DNA of 64,000 bases, taken from Cladophialophora immunda. Taxonomy: Eukaryota > Ascomycota > Eurotiomycetes > Chaetothyriales > Herpotrichiellaceae. A program made the translations under genes and the position numbers. The stretch spans positions 372,001 to 436,000 of the forward strand of contig NW_015622545.1 of the NCBI RefSeq assembly GCF_000835495.1, read 5' to 3'. Below are positions 31,839 to 41,409 of the stretch, in pieces. The stretch's first letter is position 1, and each line of letters opens with the position of its first letter. The notes under the pieces are model-generated. The model saw only the letters and a program-made list of their open reading frames with translations, had not been told where the DNA came from and ran no database searches.

Positions 31839-33263
31839 TCAACGAACCAGCCCTTTATTCAGCGCCACATTCCTCCCCATCTCCTCCTCGTCCTGGTCGC
31901 GGAACTCAATGCCCAGCTCGTCGAGTCCGTCACTGCTCATGGATCCCCCCAGCAACGACCCGACTCTCCGCATCATGCCAATACTTCTTCGCACCCTATG
32001 GCTTCTCCCGCCATCTTCGTGCGCATTTTGGAAATCCTTCGGCCCGCTCACCACGGCCGCTGCCACTTCTCCGCCCCCACCAACAGCACTACCTCCGTGG
32101 TGGCCGTGGTGGAGAAAGTGGTGGTGGTGCGAAGAATCCGGCCCGTTCTGCTGATCTTCAGAATGTTCTCTTCTCCACTTGGCAAAGGTGCTACTCTTCC
32201 TCCCCTTTTTCATATCCTGCGTGAGTGTGGCGCTGGGTTGAGGCGGCCAGTTCCCTTCTGATTTCCACCCTTCCACCAATGCGGGGATCATGTGACATAA
32301 TGGGATGGGCACGTTGGGCGTGAGGCCTTGGACCACGATTTTCGAGTAGATGGTTGGGTACGCCGAAGGTTTTATGCGTTCTCGAATGATGTTGTCTTGG
32401 GGAAGTATGGGAGGGTAGATGGGTATCCAAGGACCAGGTTCTGTAGATGAGGAGGATGATGGCGACGACGGCGGTTGAGAGGTCGAGGAAGGCGAGAGAG
32501 GTTCAGCGGTGGTATTAGTGGTAGTTCGTGTGGCAGCCGACGTGGCTTCGACGCTGTCTACGCTTGAGCATTCTGGCGTAGGTGAAGCCGGTGACCCTGG
32601 CCAGCTTGTCGAGCCTCCATCGGTAGAGTTGGGCTGGTCCCCCTTGTGTCCCGTGAAGACTTGAGACAGGCGAGATTTGTACGAAGGCCTTTTCGTTGTC
32701 GACGATGGCCGTCGTTCGGTGGGTTTGTTGCTGTTGGGTTTCTGCTGCAGAGCCCCTGTCCAGGCGTCGCGACGCTCAATCCAGGTTTTCAACCCCTCAT
32801 TCCAGGAGACTTCCTCTTCCTGCATTTTTCTGCGTTTCCTCCTGCGTTCGGCAATCACCGTTCCTACCGCCTCGGGGCTTTCGAACTTGTATGGGTCGCT
32901 TTTCGCCCGGCGTTTGGCGGCCAACTCCTCGATTTCTAGGTCGGATTGGGCTTCTTCGCGTAAGCGGTATGTGAGAGGCTCGCGGTAAGGGATGGGCGAT
33001 CTGCCGCCGTTGTTGACGGTGGGTGTCGGCGGTGGAGGCGGGGGCCATTCCCAGTCGTCTCGCACCATGGACAGCACCATGCGTCTGGCGGCTCGAGTGG
33101 CCTCTGTCCTCGATGTCGGGTCGGTCGGGGACGGAGACGAGAGGTCTGAGCTGTAAGAGCTGGCATTTGAGCTTTTTCGTAGGCGTTGAGTCAGCGTGTG
33201 GAAAAAGGGAGCAGAGGCATGGTTGTGGCCATCGAGAGACGGTCGAGGCGAGTGATGAGCCAT
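31839..33263 (-). CDS. Gag1-like clamp domain protein (formerly DUF4050)
   Basis: Intronless, 474 residues. The N-terminus is Ser/Pro-rich with an early helix (ATRAARRMVLSMVRDDWEWPP). A basic segment at about residues 125-150 (IAERRRKRRKMQEEEVSWNEG) and the block WIPIYPPILPQDNIIRERI ... YPTIYSKIVVQGLTP ... VPLCHMIPALVEGWKSEGNWP (about residues 275-345) match the fungal Gag1-like clamp domain. The tail has a His-rich run (SSHHHHFLHHGHH) and a final conserved-looking RRVGSLLGGS...LGIEFRDQ segment. The family is known mainly in fungi; the fission yeast member has been linked to growth and TORC1-related control, but the molecular role is not settled. Function here is not inferred beyond the family. 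Confidence 0.72.
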   Translation of the reverse strand: MAHHSPRPSLDGHNHASAPFFHTLTQRLRKSSNASSYSSDLSSPSPTDPTSRTEATRAARRMVLSMVRDDWEWPPPPPPTPTVNNGGRSPIPYREPLTYRLREEAQSDLEIEELAAKRRAKSDPYKFESPEAVGTVIAERRRKRRKMQEEEVSWNEGLKTWIERRDAWTGALQQKPNSNKPTERRPSSTTKRPSYKSRLSQVFTGHKGDQPNSTDGGSTSWPGSPASPTPECSSVDSVEATSAATRTTTNTTAEPLSPSSTSQPPSSPSSSSSTEPGPWIPIYPPILPQDNIIRERIKPSAYPTIYSKIVVQGLTPNVPIPLCHMIPALVEGWKSEGNWPPQPSATLTQDMKKGRKSSTFAKWRREHSEDQQNGPDSSHHHHFLHHGHHGGSAVGGGGEVAAAVVSGPKDFQNAHEDGGRSHRVRRSIGMMRRVGSLLGGSMSSDGLDELGIEFRDQDEEEMGRNVALNKGLVR

Positions 33264-34246
33264 GGGAGGTCGTCAAAGTAAGGATATAGCGGGGAGTTCC
33301 GATGAGGTGGTTTGCTTTCACGAGACTTGTGGAGTGGTCGTAAGCGGTGTGCAAATGGGTTAAAGATGGGATAGACGTCACGGCGTCGAAGTCATGGAAC
33401 ACTGGTAGAACGGAGAGAGGAGAGGGAGAGCGAGCGAGCGAGATGGGTTTGAAGGCGTCCGGTAAAAGCACGCAACTCACACGAGCAGGCAGGGCGGAAG
33501 GCCCAGGCAAGGGCAGTGGATGCGTGTGCAACAAAGCAAACAGCCCACCCGCACATCATGGCAAAGGCGAAAAAGAAATCCGAAGAGCAGCGAGCGCATG
33601 GGAAGTTGTGGGCATTTGTGGGCACTGGGCAGTGTGGGCTGGTAGGTGGGCGTGCCTAGAGGCCGCGCCCAGCGCCCGGTAACTAGTCCCGTCCAGGCAC
33701 CTGGTGCCCGCAGCCGCCCAATCGCCTCAAGCGAACCGGGTCTCTCGGCTGATCCGCAAAGGCTCTCTGGACCGCCCAAAGCAGCATTGCTTTACCGGCA
33801 CCTTAGGGCCAGAAAAGCATGCCACCATGCCGCAAGCGTCGTGGATTACGCAAGCTTCGCCCGGGGTAAATGGTTTAAGCTTTGCCAAAGGGCCTTCGGG
33901 GCCTCTGTGAGTCTCGTGGCGCCCAGACCTGCAAAATCCGGGGAACCAGTCGCCCAAGTCGGAAAAGGCCCTTGCAGCCCAACGGCGACTGGCCGATTTC
34001 ATCGTGTCTCATCTATCATCGATACCAACAGAGCCGTCAGAGGGAAAGCAGTGTCATTATCCAACCTCACACGTCAGCTCTTTTGACTGTATGGCGGTGT
34101 CCAAGATGCAGCACAGTTCATGACTGCTGCGACCTTTCAGCTGGTATCACAATTGTCCAGCCCCTATCCGCCGTAGTCCCTGTACATCCTGCGTCCCTTT
34201 TCTTTTGCCTTGATTGTCCTGTTTGCTTGGGATTGACTGTCGTTCC
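33264..34246. other. Intergenic region
   Basis: About 980 bp between the start of the Gag1-like gene and the 3' end of the small membrane-protein gene. GC-rich, with no conserved frame or RNA gene. Confidence 0.45.
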
Positions 34247-34798
34247 TCAGGCACCTCGTCCGGAGGCCCTCCCAGACTCCTCATCCCCCCTATTCCTGGC
34301 TCTGGTCCCCATGGCACTTCTCCATTCCTGTGACAACTTCGACCTGTATGATGGCGGCCGTGTGGCCCCAGCTGCAGGGCCCAGGTTGAACAGCGCCTCC
34401 AGCACGTCCCTGCTGAACTGGATGGTTGGCTCATTGAGGGGCAAGGTGTCTTTTGAACTTGTCGGAATGTACGCTGGCTCAGGTCGTGTGATGAAAGGCG
34501 TGGGAGGTTCGGTCTCGGTCTCATCAAGCGGAAGCGGAACGTGGGAAATGGGGGTGCGAGAAGATGGTCGGATTCCAAGACAGCGCTGCAGGCGATGGAG
34601 CCAGAACGGTGACGCGAGGTATGAATATCTGACGATCCACGCGAGACAGACGAGAACGCAGATGGTGATCCCGACTATCGCGCCAGGAGAATGACGGCCG
34701 TCATGATTCATCGCCTCCAGGGTGTCTGACGGGTCTGGCGTGGCGCTGGGCGCGGCATTGCTGAAGGAAGGCAGGATCGGTTGCGCTGGCGTCGGCAT
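34247..34798 (-). CDS. Small single-pass membrane protein, function unknown
   Basis: 183 residues from the ATG at 34798; an in-frame ATG at 34822 would add eight. A TATATATA element at 34862-34870 lies so close to the first ATG that the start at 34798 fits a normal leader better. Residues about 39-60 (GAIVGITICVLVCLAWIV) form one transmembrane helix with a short extracellular or lumenal Pro/Ser-rich N-terminus. Basic residues follow on the inner side (RLQRCLGIRPSSR). The rest is a disordered cytosolic tail with an EPTIQFSRDVLEALFNLG helix. It has the form of small fungal plasma-membrane or vacuolar proteins without known role. Coding is inferred from the long frame, the helix and the promoter signal only. 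Confidence 0.55.
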   Translation of the reverse strand: MPTPAQPILPSFSNAAPSATPDPSDTLEAMNHDGRHSPGAIVGITICVLVCLAWIVRYSYLASPFWLHRLQRCLGIRPSSRTPISHVPLPLDETETEPPTPFITRPEPAYIPTSSKDTLPLNEPTIQFSRDVLEALFNLGPAAGATRPPSYRSKLSQEWRSAMGTRARNRGDEESGRASGRGA

Positions 34799-34861
34799 CT
34801 TTCTTTGCTCGGTTCTTTGCACAGCGTCGTCGCGTTGGTGTGATGGCTATGTAGGCTGGGG

Positions 34862-34870
34862 ATATATATA
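34862..34870 (-). promoter_or_regulatory. TATA box of the small membrane-protein gene
   Basis: ATATATATA lies 64 bases upstream of the chosen ATG on the minus strand, a standard position for a fungal TATA box with a short leader. Confidence 0.4.
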
Positions 34871-35625
34871 AATGACTACGAGCTCGCTTTTGGCAGCTGA
34901 GAAAACATAAGAGAACAAATTTCACACAGGTACCGGCAGTAGTGACGATCCAGGGCCCAGGGCAAACGACCAAGTATTGTTCATTGATTGCACTCACCAC
35001 TATCTCACTTGACCATTCAATGTCAGTTCTGTCTTGTCCAACCATCAGACGTCTTTCTCCAGTCTCCCTCCAAAATGTCTGATATCTGCGCATCGAAGCG
35101 CGGTACAGATACAACCTCCAGCCGTGTGGGGCGTCAATCCTTCAACGCTGTTGAAATGGCGGTTATCGTGTAACAGACGTACGAGCCAACAAGCGCTGTT
35201 TCATCCAATCTCCTGGGTTTGTCACCATAACTTCGTAACATGTACAGTTGACATGCCGGTATTGACGGTGGCGAGAACGCGTCCAGGCATCGTGCTTCAC
35301 CTTCGACATGAAGGGCGTGAAGGTCGTCGGCGGTGAAGCACATTCACACTGAAGAAGTCTCCTGCCATCTTCTCGTCGTCGGGTAGAAACTGGCAGAAGC
35401 ACAAAGACAATCCCCTGGTACTGTATCGTGAGATTCGTTTGAAACAGGAACCGAGCATTGCCCACTCTAAGCAGACTCTTTTTTCGATCTTCATAAGCTT
35501 CTATCATCGAAAGATTGACGCCATCCAGAGCAAATGGCTTGTGCCTTTGACTCTTCCCAATGTGCCATCTAGAACTCTATCTCTGTTGTAGACCAAGATA
35601 GCCAAGGCAGCGCCGTTATCCTTCT
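34871..35625. other. Intergenic region
   Basis: About 750 bp between the small membrane-protein promoter and the 3' end of BST1. No supported feature. Confidence 0.45.
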
Positions 35626-38600
35626 CTAGGTAGGAATCCGTTTCTGGTAGGTTGAGAAATGAAGCAAGACGAGCCACAACGCAATGATGTTCGCAATGTA
35701 ATGTAATCTGTACGCGTAAGTCATGCCGTACAACGCCGCATAGACAGCCAGGACAAAAAACAACAGGTTGGTTGCCCATCTGAATGACCGGACAGATGGC
35801 ACCATCTTCCCACTTGACAGAGTTTCCACCAAAAGGATAAAGGGCATTATTGACAACACGTTGTGATGTGAGGAGAACGGTGTCAGCCAGTGCACCGCCA
35901 AATTATGGACCCAAACAACCAGGACCGGAACATTAATCGGCAGGACCCAGAGCATTAAAATCAGTATCGAGTATGTGTAGTTGAAGAAATTATGCGCCGG
36001 CCCAGATCTTGAATCTTTGGCGTGGCGCAACGCCCGTGCGCAGGTAAAAAGTTGTACAATGCAGGCCACAACGTAGGCAAATGGATAAGGAATGATGGTC
36101 GCAACGAGGAACAGGAGGACGGCAGTGTTGATCGCGCGACGACGGGGCGTACTTGCAACGAAGGCAGAAGCCATCCCCTTTTCACCGTCGTCAGCTTTCA
36201 AGTAGCGTTGTGATATGAAATTTGATAGGATGACAATGAAGTGAAGTAGTCCCAAGACCGCGTAGTTGACTAAAACGCAGGCGCCGACACTAAGCAGGCC
36301 TGCTAGAGGGACGAGAAACCAGAAGAATGTGTCCTGAGAACCCAAAAGAAGGTCGTTCTGGGTAAAATCGACTGCCGTCCCGTTGGTTTGAGTATAACTG
36401 CTCGATACGATATTTGCTGAGCTTGCTGTGGTAAACGCAGTAGCAAAGAACGTCATTGATAGCATCAACACAGGGAGTGGCAGCCTCAAACTCTGGTCGA
36501 GGCTTTCGGAGAACGAGATAAAGATCCCGGAGTTGTCGTAAACTCGAAATTGCTTCCGCAAGACCATTGCCACGACCAGGAGAGGAAAGACTGCAAAGAC
36601 TGTGCGGTATCTGATCACAAGCTTGCCGAGGCTTCCGACAGGGTCCGCCCGCAGGCGGATCTCTAAGGAAGAATTGCAGGTCGGATCGGACCAGATCTGG
36701 AAAGCCACTCCTGCCTTCGACTCCCGGCCATCGAGTGTAGGTGGCATAAATGGAGCGACCCCATGAAGGTTGACATCTCCTTGTTTAAAGTTGACAAAGT
36801 ACTTCGACTCGTACGGACTGTCGATGTGCTGCCTCAACAAGGGCGTGAAAAGTTCTGTGTCGGTCCTGCATCCGTGCTGGCGAATTTGGAGCGTATACGC
36901 CAGTAGGCTCGATCGAATGGATGGCACCCGAATTTCTGTCACTAAAGGACGGCTAGAAGGGAGTTCCAGACTCAACCCCCGAAGCAAGAGCATCGGCAGG
37001 CTCACATCAGACGCTACCACAGAGTCTGAGGCAGAGACAATTTCTGCATGCGCCCAGCCATGATTCCTTTCCGCAGATTTGTCGATTATCGCAGCAAATT
37101 GGTGGTCTTGGAGATCTCTCAAATCGTAGTTCAAAAAGGTGAACGGCGGCTGTTGCTCGAACGGAAATTGAGACAGCCTTGTCGAAGCAGGCAGTCGGAT
37201 GCCATCTCCGGCTGGTCTCTTACAAGCAAGTCTCGTTGCGCTAGGATCGCCAGGCGAGAGATCGAATTGAATGGGCAATGGCGTTGAAGTGAACCCTCCA
37301 GCGAGTGGAAAGGCGCTGCAGAACAATACTTCCATTTTGTCAAAGCCACCTTGGGCATCCATCTGTTGATCCGTCAGGAGTGAGAAGAACTTCGAGGTAG
37401 TATTGTCCACGGAGGGAATCGGGAGCAAGACTGCGGACATATGGTCATTCAACCCAAATTGCCGCATAGTAACGTTGTCCTCCTTGGCCACGGCTGACCT
37501 TGTCCCATCACCAAGCGTGAGAAGGACTTCGTGTGGCGCATCACGCATGTTCTTTGGTGCATTATTCTCTAGGCCCGTCAAAAACCACTTCCGGAAGACT
37601 TTCATGCGCTCTGATCGTGGCTTGGTCTGTGCCGCTCGGCGAACATCAACCACATCGTACAAAGATCTAATAATGACCTTTCGCATTTGATCCGCCCAAG
37701 TAATCGCGAGATGATCCATCGAAGTCCAGACACCGGGGATGGTGGAACTGAAGACCGTGAAACCATGGCTTTCGGGAACCAGAGAGGCAATATTCGTGTA
37801 GTCGGAAGGCACGGTGGTGTCTCGACCTCCTCCGGCGATAGATATTAGGGTTGTATGCCATAAAGGATTATTGCTGGCCCAGCGCTGCAGGTAGGCTTCT
37901 CGCCAGTACTCGTTGACTTGTTGGTACAGTGACACAACGTCTGCGTCAAAGGAGACCGGTGGTCGTGCATGAGGCGTAGACATGGTGATAATGGTATTGA
38001 CTGAATTTGCCTGGTATTTTGGAGTCGCAAGGACAGTGCGTGCGACAATCCCACCCATCGAATGCCCAATGAGGATAACAGAGCTCGGGTCCGGCAATTG
38101 CGAGTCGCGACGGAGGCGGTTGCTGTCGACATACAAGGAGAGGATGTAGGCAATAGCTTCATTGACGTATTCGGCTTGATCCAGTAGCGTCTGGCCGTGG
38201 AACGCAGAGAGATCCTCGTTGAAGTTGATGGTGAAGAAGTCGAAAGACCGTACGCCGGCTTTGATGGCCTCGGCGTCATGCCGCAAGACGTTGTGGAAGT
38301 GGCGGGAGGACTCGGACGAGAGGGATCGAACCTGCTTGTAACTCCCAGCATTCCCCGGAATGAAAAGCACCGGAGCGCCTCGCAACCCAATGTTATCCCT
38401 TGTGTATTCGTCGACCCCCTCTTCCCGATACAAGTACAGCGAATATTTGGTTGCAAAGCGCGAATGTTCCGTATCAAAGCCGGAGAGCTTGATATAGGTT
38501 GGGGCCATCATCGACATGACGCATCCCTGAGGATCGACTTGCAACCGGAGGGACGAGCGAACGATGATAGAGAGCGATAGGAGAGCGAGGGCAGTCGTAA

Positions 38601-38712
38601 TGATTGTAAGAGGCCGCCATGTCCACGGGCTTTGAGCTCGAATCTTGCGTAGACCTCGGACGTCAGTGTCTGTCTGGCCGTCGCCCGCCTCCTCCTTGGG
38701 CTTCAGCAGCAT
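35626..38712 (-). CDS. bst1: GPI inositol-deacylase (Bst1/PGAP1)
   Basis: Intronless, 1028 residues. A transmembrane helix (about residues 35-52) near the N-terminus is followed by a lumenal lipase domain: PVLFIPGNAGSYKQVRS (about 114-130), FDFFTINFNEDLSAFHGQTL, and the serine-lipase box GHSMGG (216-221, Ser218). STPHARPP follows, typical of the PGAP1 family. The C-terminal half has about nine hydrophobic helices (for example LVVAMVLRK, VLMLSMTFFATAFTT, LLFLVATIIPYPFAYVVACIV). Family knowledge: the enzyme sits in the ER membrane and removes the acyl chain from inositol of GPI anchors, needed for efficient ER-to-Golgi export of GPI proteins and for quality control. Length is near the family norm (about 900-1100). 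All key motifs are present. Confidence 0.95.
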   Translation of the reverse strand: MLLKPKEEAGDGQTDTDVRGLRKIRAQSPWTWRPLTIITTALALLSLSIIVRSSLRLQVDPQGCVMSMMAPTYIKLSGFDTEHSRFATKYSLYLYREEGVDEYTRDNIGLRGAPVLFIPGNAGSYKQVRSLSSESSRHFHNVLRHDAEAIKAGVRSFDFFTINFNEDLSAFHGQTLLDQAEYVNEAIAYILSLYVDSNRLRRDSQLPDPSSVILIGHSMGGIVARTVLATPKYQANSVNTIITMSTPHARPPVSFDADVVSLYQQVNEYWREAYLQRWASNNPLWHTTLISIAGGGRDTTVPSDYTNIASLVPESHGFTVFSSTIPGVWTSMDHLAITWADQMRKVIIRSLYDVVDVRRAAQTKPRSERMKVFRKWFLTGLENNAPKNMRDAPHEVLLTLGDGTRSAVAKEDNVTMRQFGLNDHMSAVLLPIPSVDNTTSKFFSLLTDQQMDAQGGFDKMEVLFCSAFPLAGGFTSTPLPIQFDLSPGDPSATRLACKRPAGDGIRLPASTRLSQFPFEQQPPFTFLNYDLRDLQDHQFAAIIDKSAERNHGWAHAEIVSASDSVVASDVSLPMLLLRGLSLELPSSRPLVTEIRVPSIRSSLLAYTLQIRQHGCRTDTELFTPLLRQHIDSPYESKYFVNFKQGDVNLHGVAPFMPPTLDGRESKAGVAFQIWSDPTCNSSLEIRLRADPVGSLGKLVIRYRTVFAVFPLLVVAMVLRKQFRVYDNSGIFISFSESLDQSLRLPLPVLMLSMTFFATAFTTASSANIVSSSYTQTNGTAVDFTQNDLLLGSQDTFFWFLVPLAGLLSVGACVLVNYAVLGLLHFIVILSNFISQRYLKADDGEKGMASAFVASTPRRRAINTAVLLFLVATIIPYPFAYVVACIVQLFTCARALRHAKDSRSGPAHNFFNYTYSILILMLWVLPINVPVLVVWVHNLAVHWLTPFSSHHNVLSIMPFILLVETLSSGKMVPSVRSFRWATNLLFFVLAVYAALYGMTYAYRLHYIANIIALWLVLLHFSTYQKRIPT

Positions 38713-39216
38713 CGTTGCCGCATTGACGTCTGGCCCAGGCCAGGGATTTTAGTTTGGGAGGAGGAAGCACGGTCTGGTCTTGGGAAATCGAGCAGAACTT
38801 GGAGCGGCGAGAGGCTGGGCTCGTGGTTGCATTCGGCAGGAACGGAAAAACTAAAAATCCGCCTGTGCTAGTCCAATCAAGGCCATTGAACACGCGTCTC
38901 CTTCTTTTTCTTTGGGGCGATCCGCTTCTCGCCGTTGGCAGCCGTTGATCATCGCCGTCCAGGCCTGGTGAGCCACGTGACTAGGCTGAATATCAGCTCA
39001 GCCTCGGCGTAAAGTACGTTGCATCCTCCAGGTAATGTCAAGCACATCGTCCAGACAGATACGTTGCTCAGATCGAAAGTCAAGGTTGATAGGTACTCCT
39101 TTCATCTTATTGCACTCTACAACACTTTCATCAGGAAGCTATGGGATTACCAATTCGGTCGTATGCACAAACTCCATCGCCCCTTGAAAACGCCAACCTC
39201 TCCCAAGCTCTTCGAT
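38713..39216. other. Intergenic region BST1 5' / alcohol dehydrogenase 3'
   Basis: About 500 bp with the BST1 promoter and the 3' UTR of the dehydrogenase. No further feature. Confidence 0.45.
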
Positions 39217-40203
39217 TTAAGCCACGAGCACCCCTCTATACCGCATCTTCCCACTTTCCAGGGTCTGAAATGCTTCATCGACGCCACTTTCTGTCAGGGG
39301 GAAGGTCTGGATGATGGGCTTCAAGCCATGGACGGCCGCGAAGTCGAGCATTTCCCGATGGATTTGCCGTGCGGCAACCAGGCTGCCCTGCACCTTCAGG
39401 CCGCTCATGATGATGGTCATGTACGGCATCTTCAGGTCTTCCGAGCTGACGGTGAGAGGGTAGATGGTGCCGGATGGCGCCATGATGGGGAGGTACATGT
39501 TCCAATCCGGTTGTGAGGCGGTTGTGACGAGTAGGTGGTCGATCGGGTTAGACACCTTCAGCTCCTTCTGTCCATTGGTAGCATAGAACTCTTTGGCGCC
39601 GAGTCTCATGGCTTCCTCTCTCTTGCTCTCCGTGCCGGAGAAGACGGCAACCTGGCAGCCCATTGCCGCAGCAAATTGAATGGCGAGATGACCTAAACCG
39701 CCGACGCCAATCACTCCGACGCGGTCGGAGCTCTTGACCCCATGGAATTGGAGGGCGTTGAAGACCGTCGCCCCGCCGCACATCAGGGGAGCAGCGTCCT
39801 CCAAGCTGATCGCTTCAGGAATCTTGAACAGGAACTTCTCATTCCACACCGCGTGCGAGGCCAAGGAGCCCTGGTCAAGATTGGCCGATCCGTAATATTG
39901 CCGCTCCGAGCAGAAGGTCTCCGCGCCACGGAGGCATTGCTTGCAGTGGCCACAGGCGTTGTGGATGTACCCCCAGCCGGCTCGGTCGCCCTTTTTGAAT
40001 GTCGTCACGTCCTTGCCGATTTCCTCCACGATGCCCACGCCTTCGTGGCCGAGGCCCATGTCCATCTCTTTGTGATGCAGATCGGTGCCACAAAGGCCAC
40101 TGTGCGTGATCTTGACAAGAACCTCGTGCGGGCCGATCTCGCGGCGGGAGGTGGCTTTGACAATCCCGTCCTTGCCGCCCTTGAACACTGTGAATTCGAC
40201 CAT
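39217..40203 (-). CDS. Zinc-dependent alcohol dehydrogenase (MDR superfamily)
   Basis: 328 residues from the ATG at 40203; the frame is open to 40359 but the added sequence resembles nothing. MDR fold: catalytic-zinc ligands Cys38 (GLCGTD), His53/Glu54 (GLGHEGVG) and the region CNACGHCKQC...C giving structural-zinc ligands Cys84, Cys87, Cys90 and Cys98. The Rossmann motif GVGGLG follows near residue 165, then SGTESKREEA. It most resembles the cinnamyl-alcohol/Adh6-like NADP-dependent reductases in the GWGYIHNACGHCK loop and the short lid. It probably interconverts alcohols and aldehydes in the cytosol, perhaps for detoxification. It has lost the usual short extension after the D-x-H segment (DLHHKEMDMGLGHE), making it a little shorter than typical members. 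The substrate is not predictable. Confidence 0.88.
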   Translation of the reverse strand: MVEFTVFKGGKDGIVKATSRREIGPHEVLVKITHSGLCGTDLHHKEMDMGLGHEGVGIVEEIGKDVTTFKKGDRAGWGYIHNACGHCKQCLRGAETFCSERQYYGSANLDQGSLASHAVWNEKFLFKIPEAISLEDAAPLMCGGATVFNALQFHGVKSSDRVGVIGVGGLGHLAIQFAAAMGCQVAVFSGTESKREEAMRLGAKEFYATNGQKELKVSNPIDHLLVTTASQPDWNMYLPIMAPSGTIYPLTVSSEDLKMPYMTIIMSGLKVQGSLVAARQIHREMLDFAAVHGLKPIIQTFPLTESGVDEAFQTLESGKMRYRGVLVA

Positions 40204-41409
40204 CTTGATTCTTGTATAGAAGGGAGTTGTAGTGGTGGCCCTGTTTACGGCTTTGTTGGAATGTTTCGAATCTTGTAGAGACTTGGTTGTTGGAAGAGGA
40301 TCTTGCTGGATGTAGCACAGGACACAGACGGAAGTTGTCTTCTCTCTCTTCTTATACACTTCTTTTCAGCTGGATTCGGAGAGCCATTACTAACCTGCAA
40401 GGCTCTCCCGTCATTGCGAGGATCTAGCCGTGGGAGAATTGACATCATTGTAAAGTCAGGTCAAGTCAGGCCTCGACCAAGACCCGGTCAGAGATTTCGC
40501 TGCTTGCCCTTTGGCATTTCAAAGCGGACCTAGACAGAAGCATTCAAAGTCAATGGCTTGCAGATGTCGGCTAGCCTTGCATAGTGGTTTTCTCTCCCGC
40601 TTCCCTCTCTTACTAAGCCGCCCGGCCATGTATCCGGAACCCACCGTGGATCGCCGTCGAGCAAAGTCGGTGTTGGCCATCCGCAGCCAACCGGAGGAAT
40701 TCGGTTGGCCATGCGCCTAGAGCCCAACAGCTTCCTAGAAGAGACGTCGATTGTTCCCTGGGACGGGATTCCCGCAGCGCCTCGGAGCCATGTGAGGATC
40801 TCTCCGTCGACGACGTGATCTCCGTGACGGCATCGCGGGGAGACAGCTTGGTAATCGCCTTCTCTCGGCGGATAGTGGGCATCTGAAGGCCATGTCATAT
40901 TCCACGGTTGATCATTAGGGGTCGATGACAAAAGAGAGCAGAGCGACAGCACCTCAGCACCACCAGTGAATCCTTATTCGAATCCCCGTAGCCGTTTAGA
41001 GAAACTTGCCCCGGTGGGCTTGTATCTCGAGAGCCACATTGACTACTATTGTCACAATCCGCTTCTGCAGGCACTATCTAGACGACAGAGGACATCAGAC
41101 CGAACATCAAGCAGAACCGTCATCCACTTGATCTGTTGGGATGGGATATACATGAGCGATTCCGCTATTACCTTTTTGTATCTGAGCACCTGTCCTAGCT
41201 ACTATCAGCGCTGCGTCATTTGCTTGAAATCTGCCATTTGAATCTTCCTCGATTCCTCCTTTATCTCATCTGCATTCAGAGCAATCCTTCTTGTCTTGAG
41301 CGGTCCGATTCCGACTCAACGTGATCCTGTCTAGACGTGGCCGACTCTTTTTAGCATCCCAACTGCTGTCGTCTCAGACTGCACCGACTTCTCGGAACGA
41401 CGAGCATCA
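40204..41409. other. Intergenic region between dehydrogenase 5' and MER3 3'
   Basis: About 1.2 kb. GTATAAG on the minus strand near 40350 may serve the dehydrogenase promoter. Frames on both strands at 40500-40950 show no family resemblance. Confidence 0.45.
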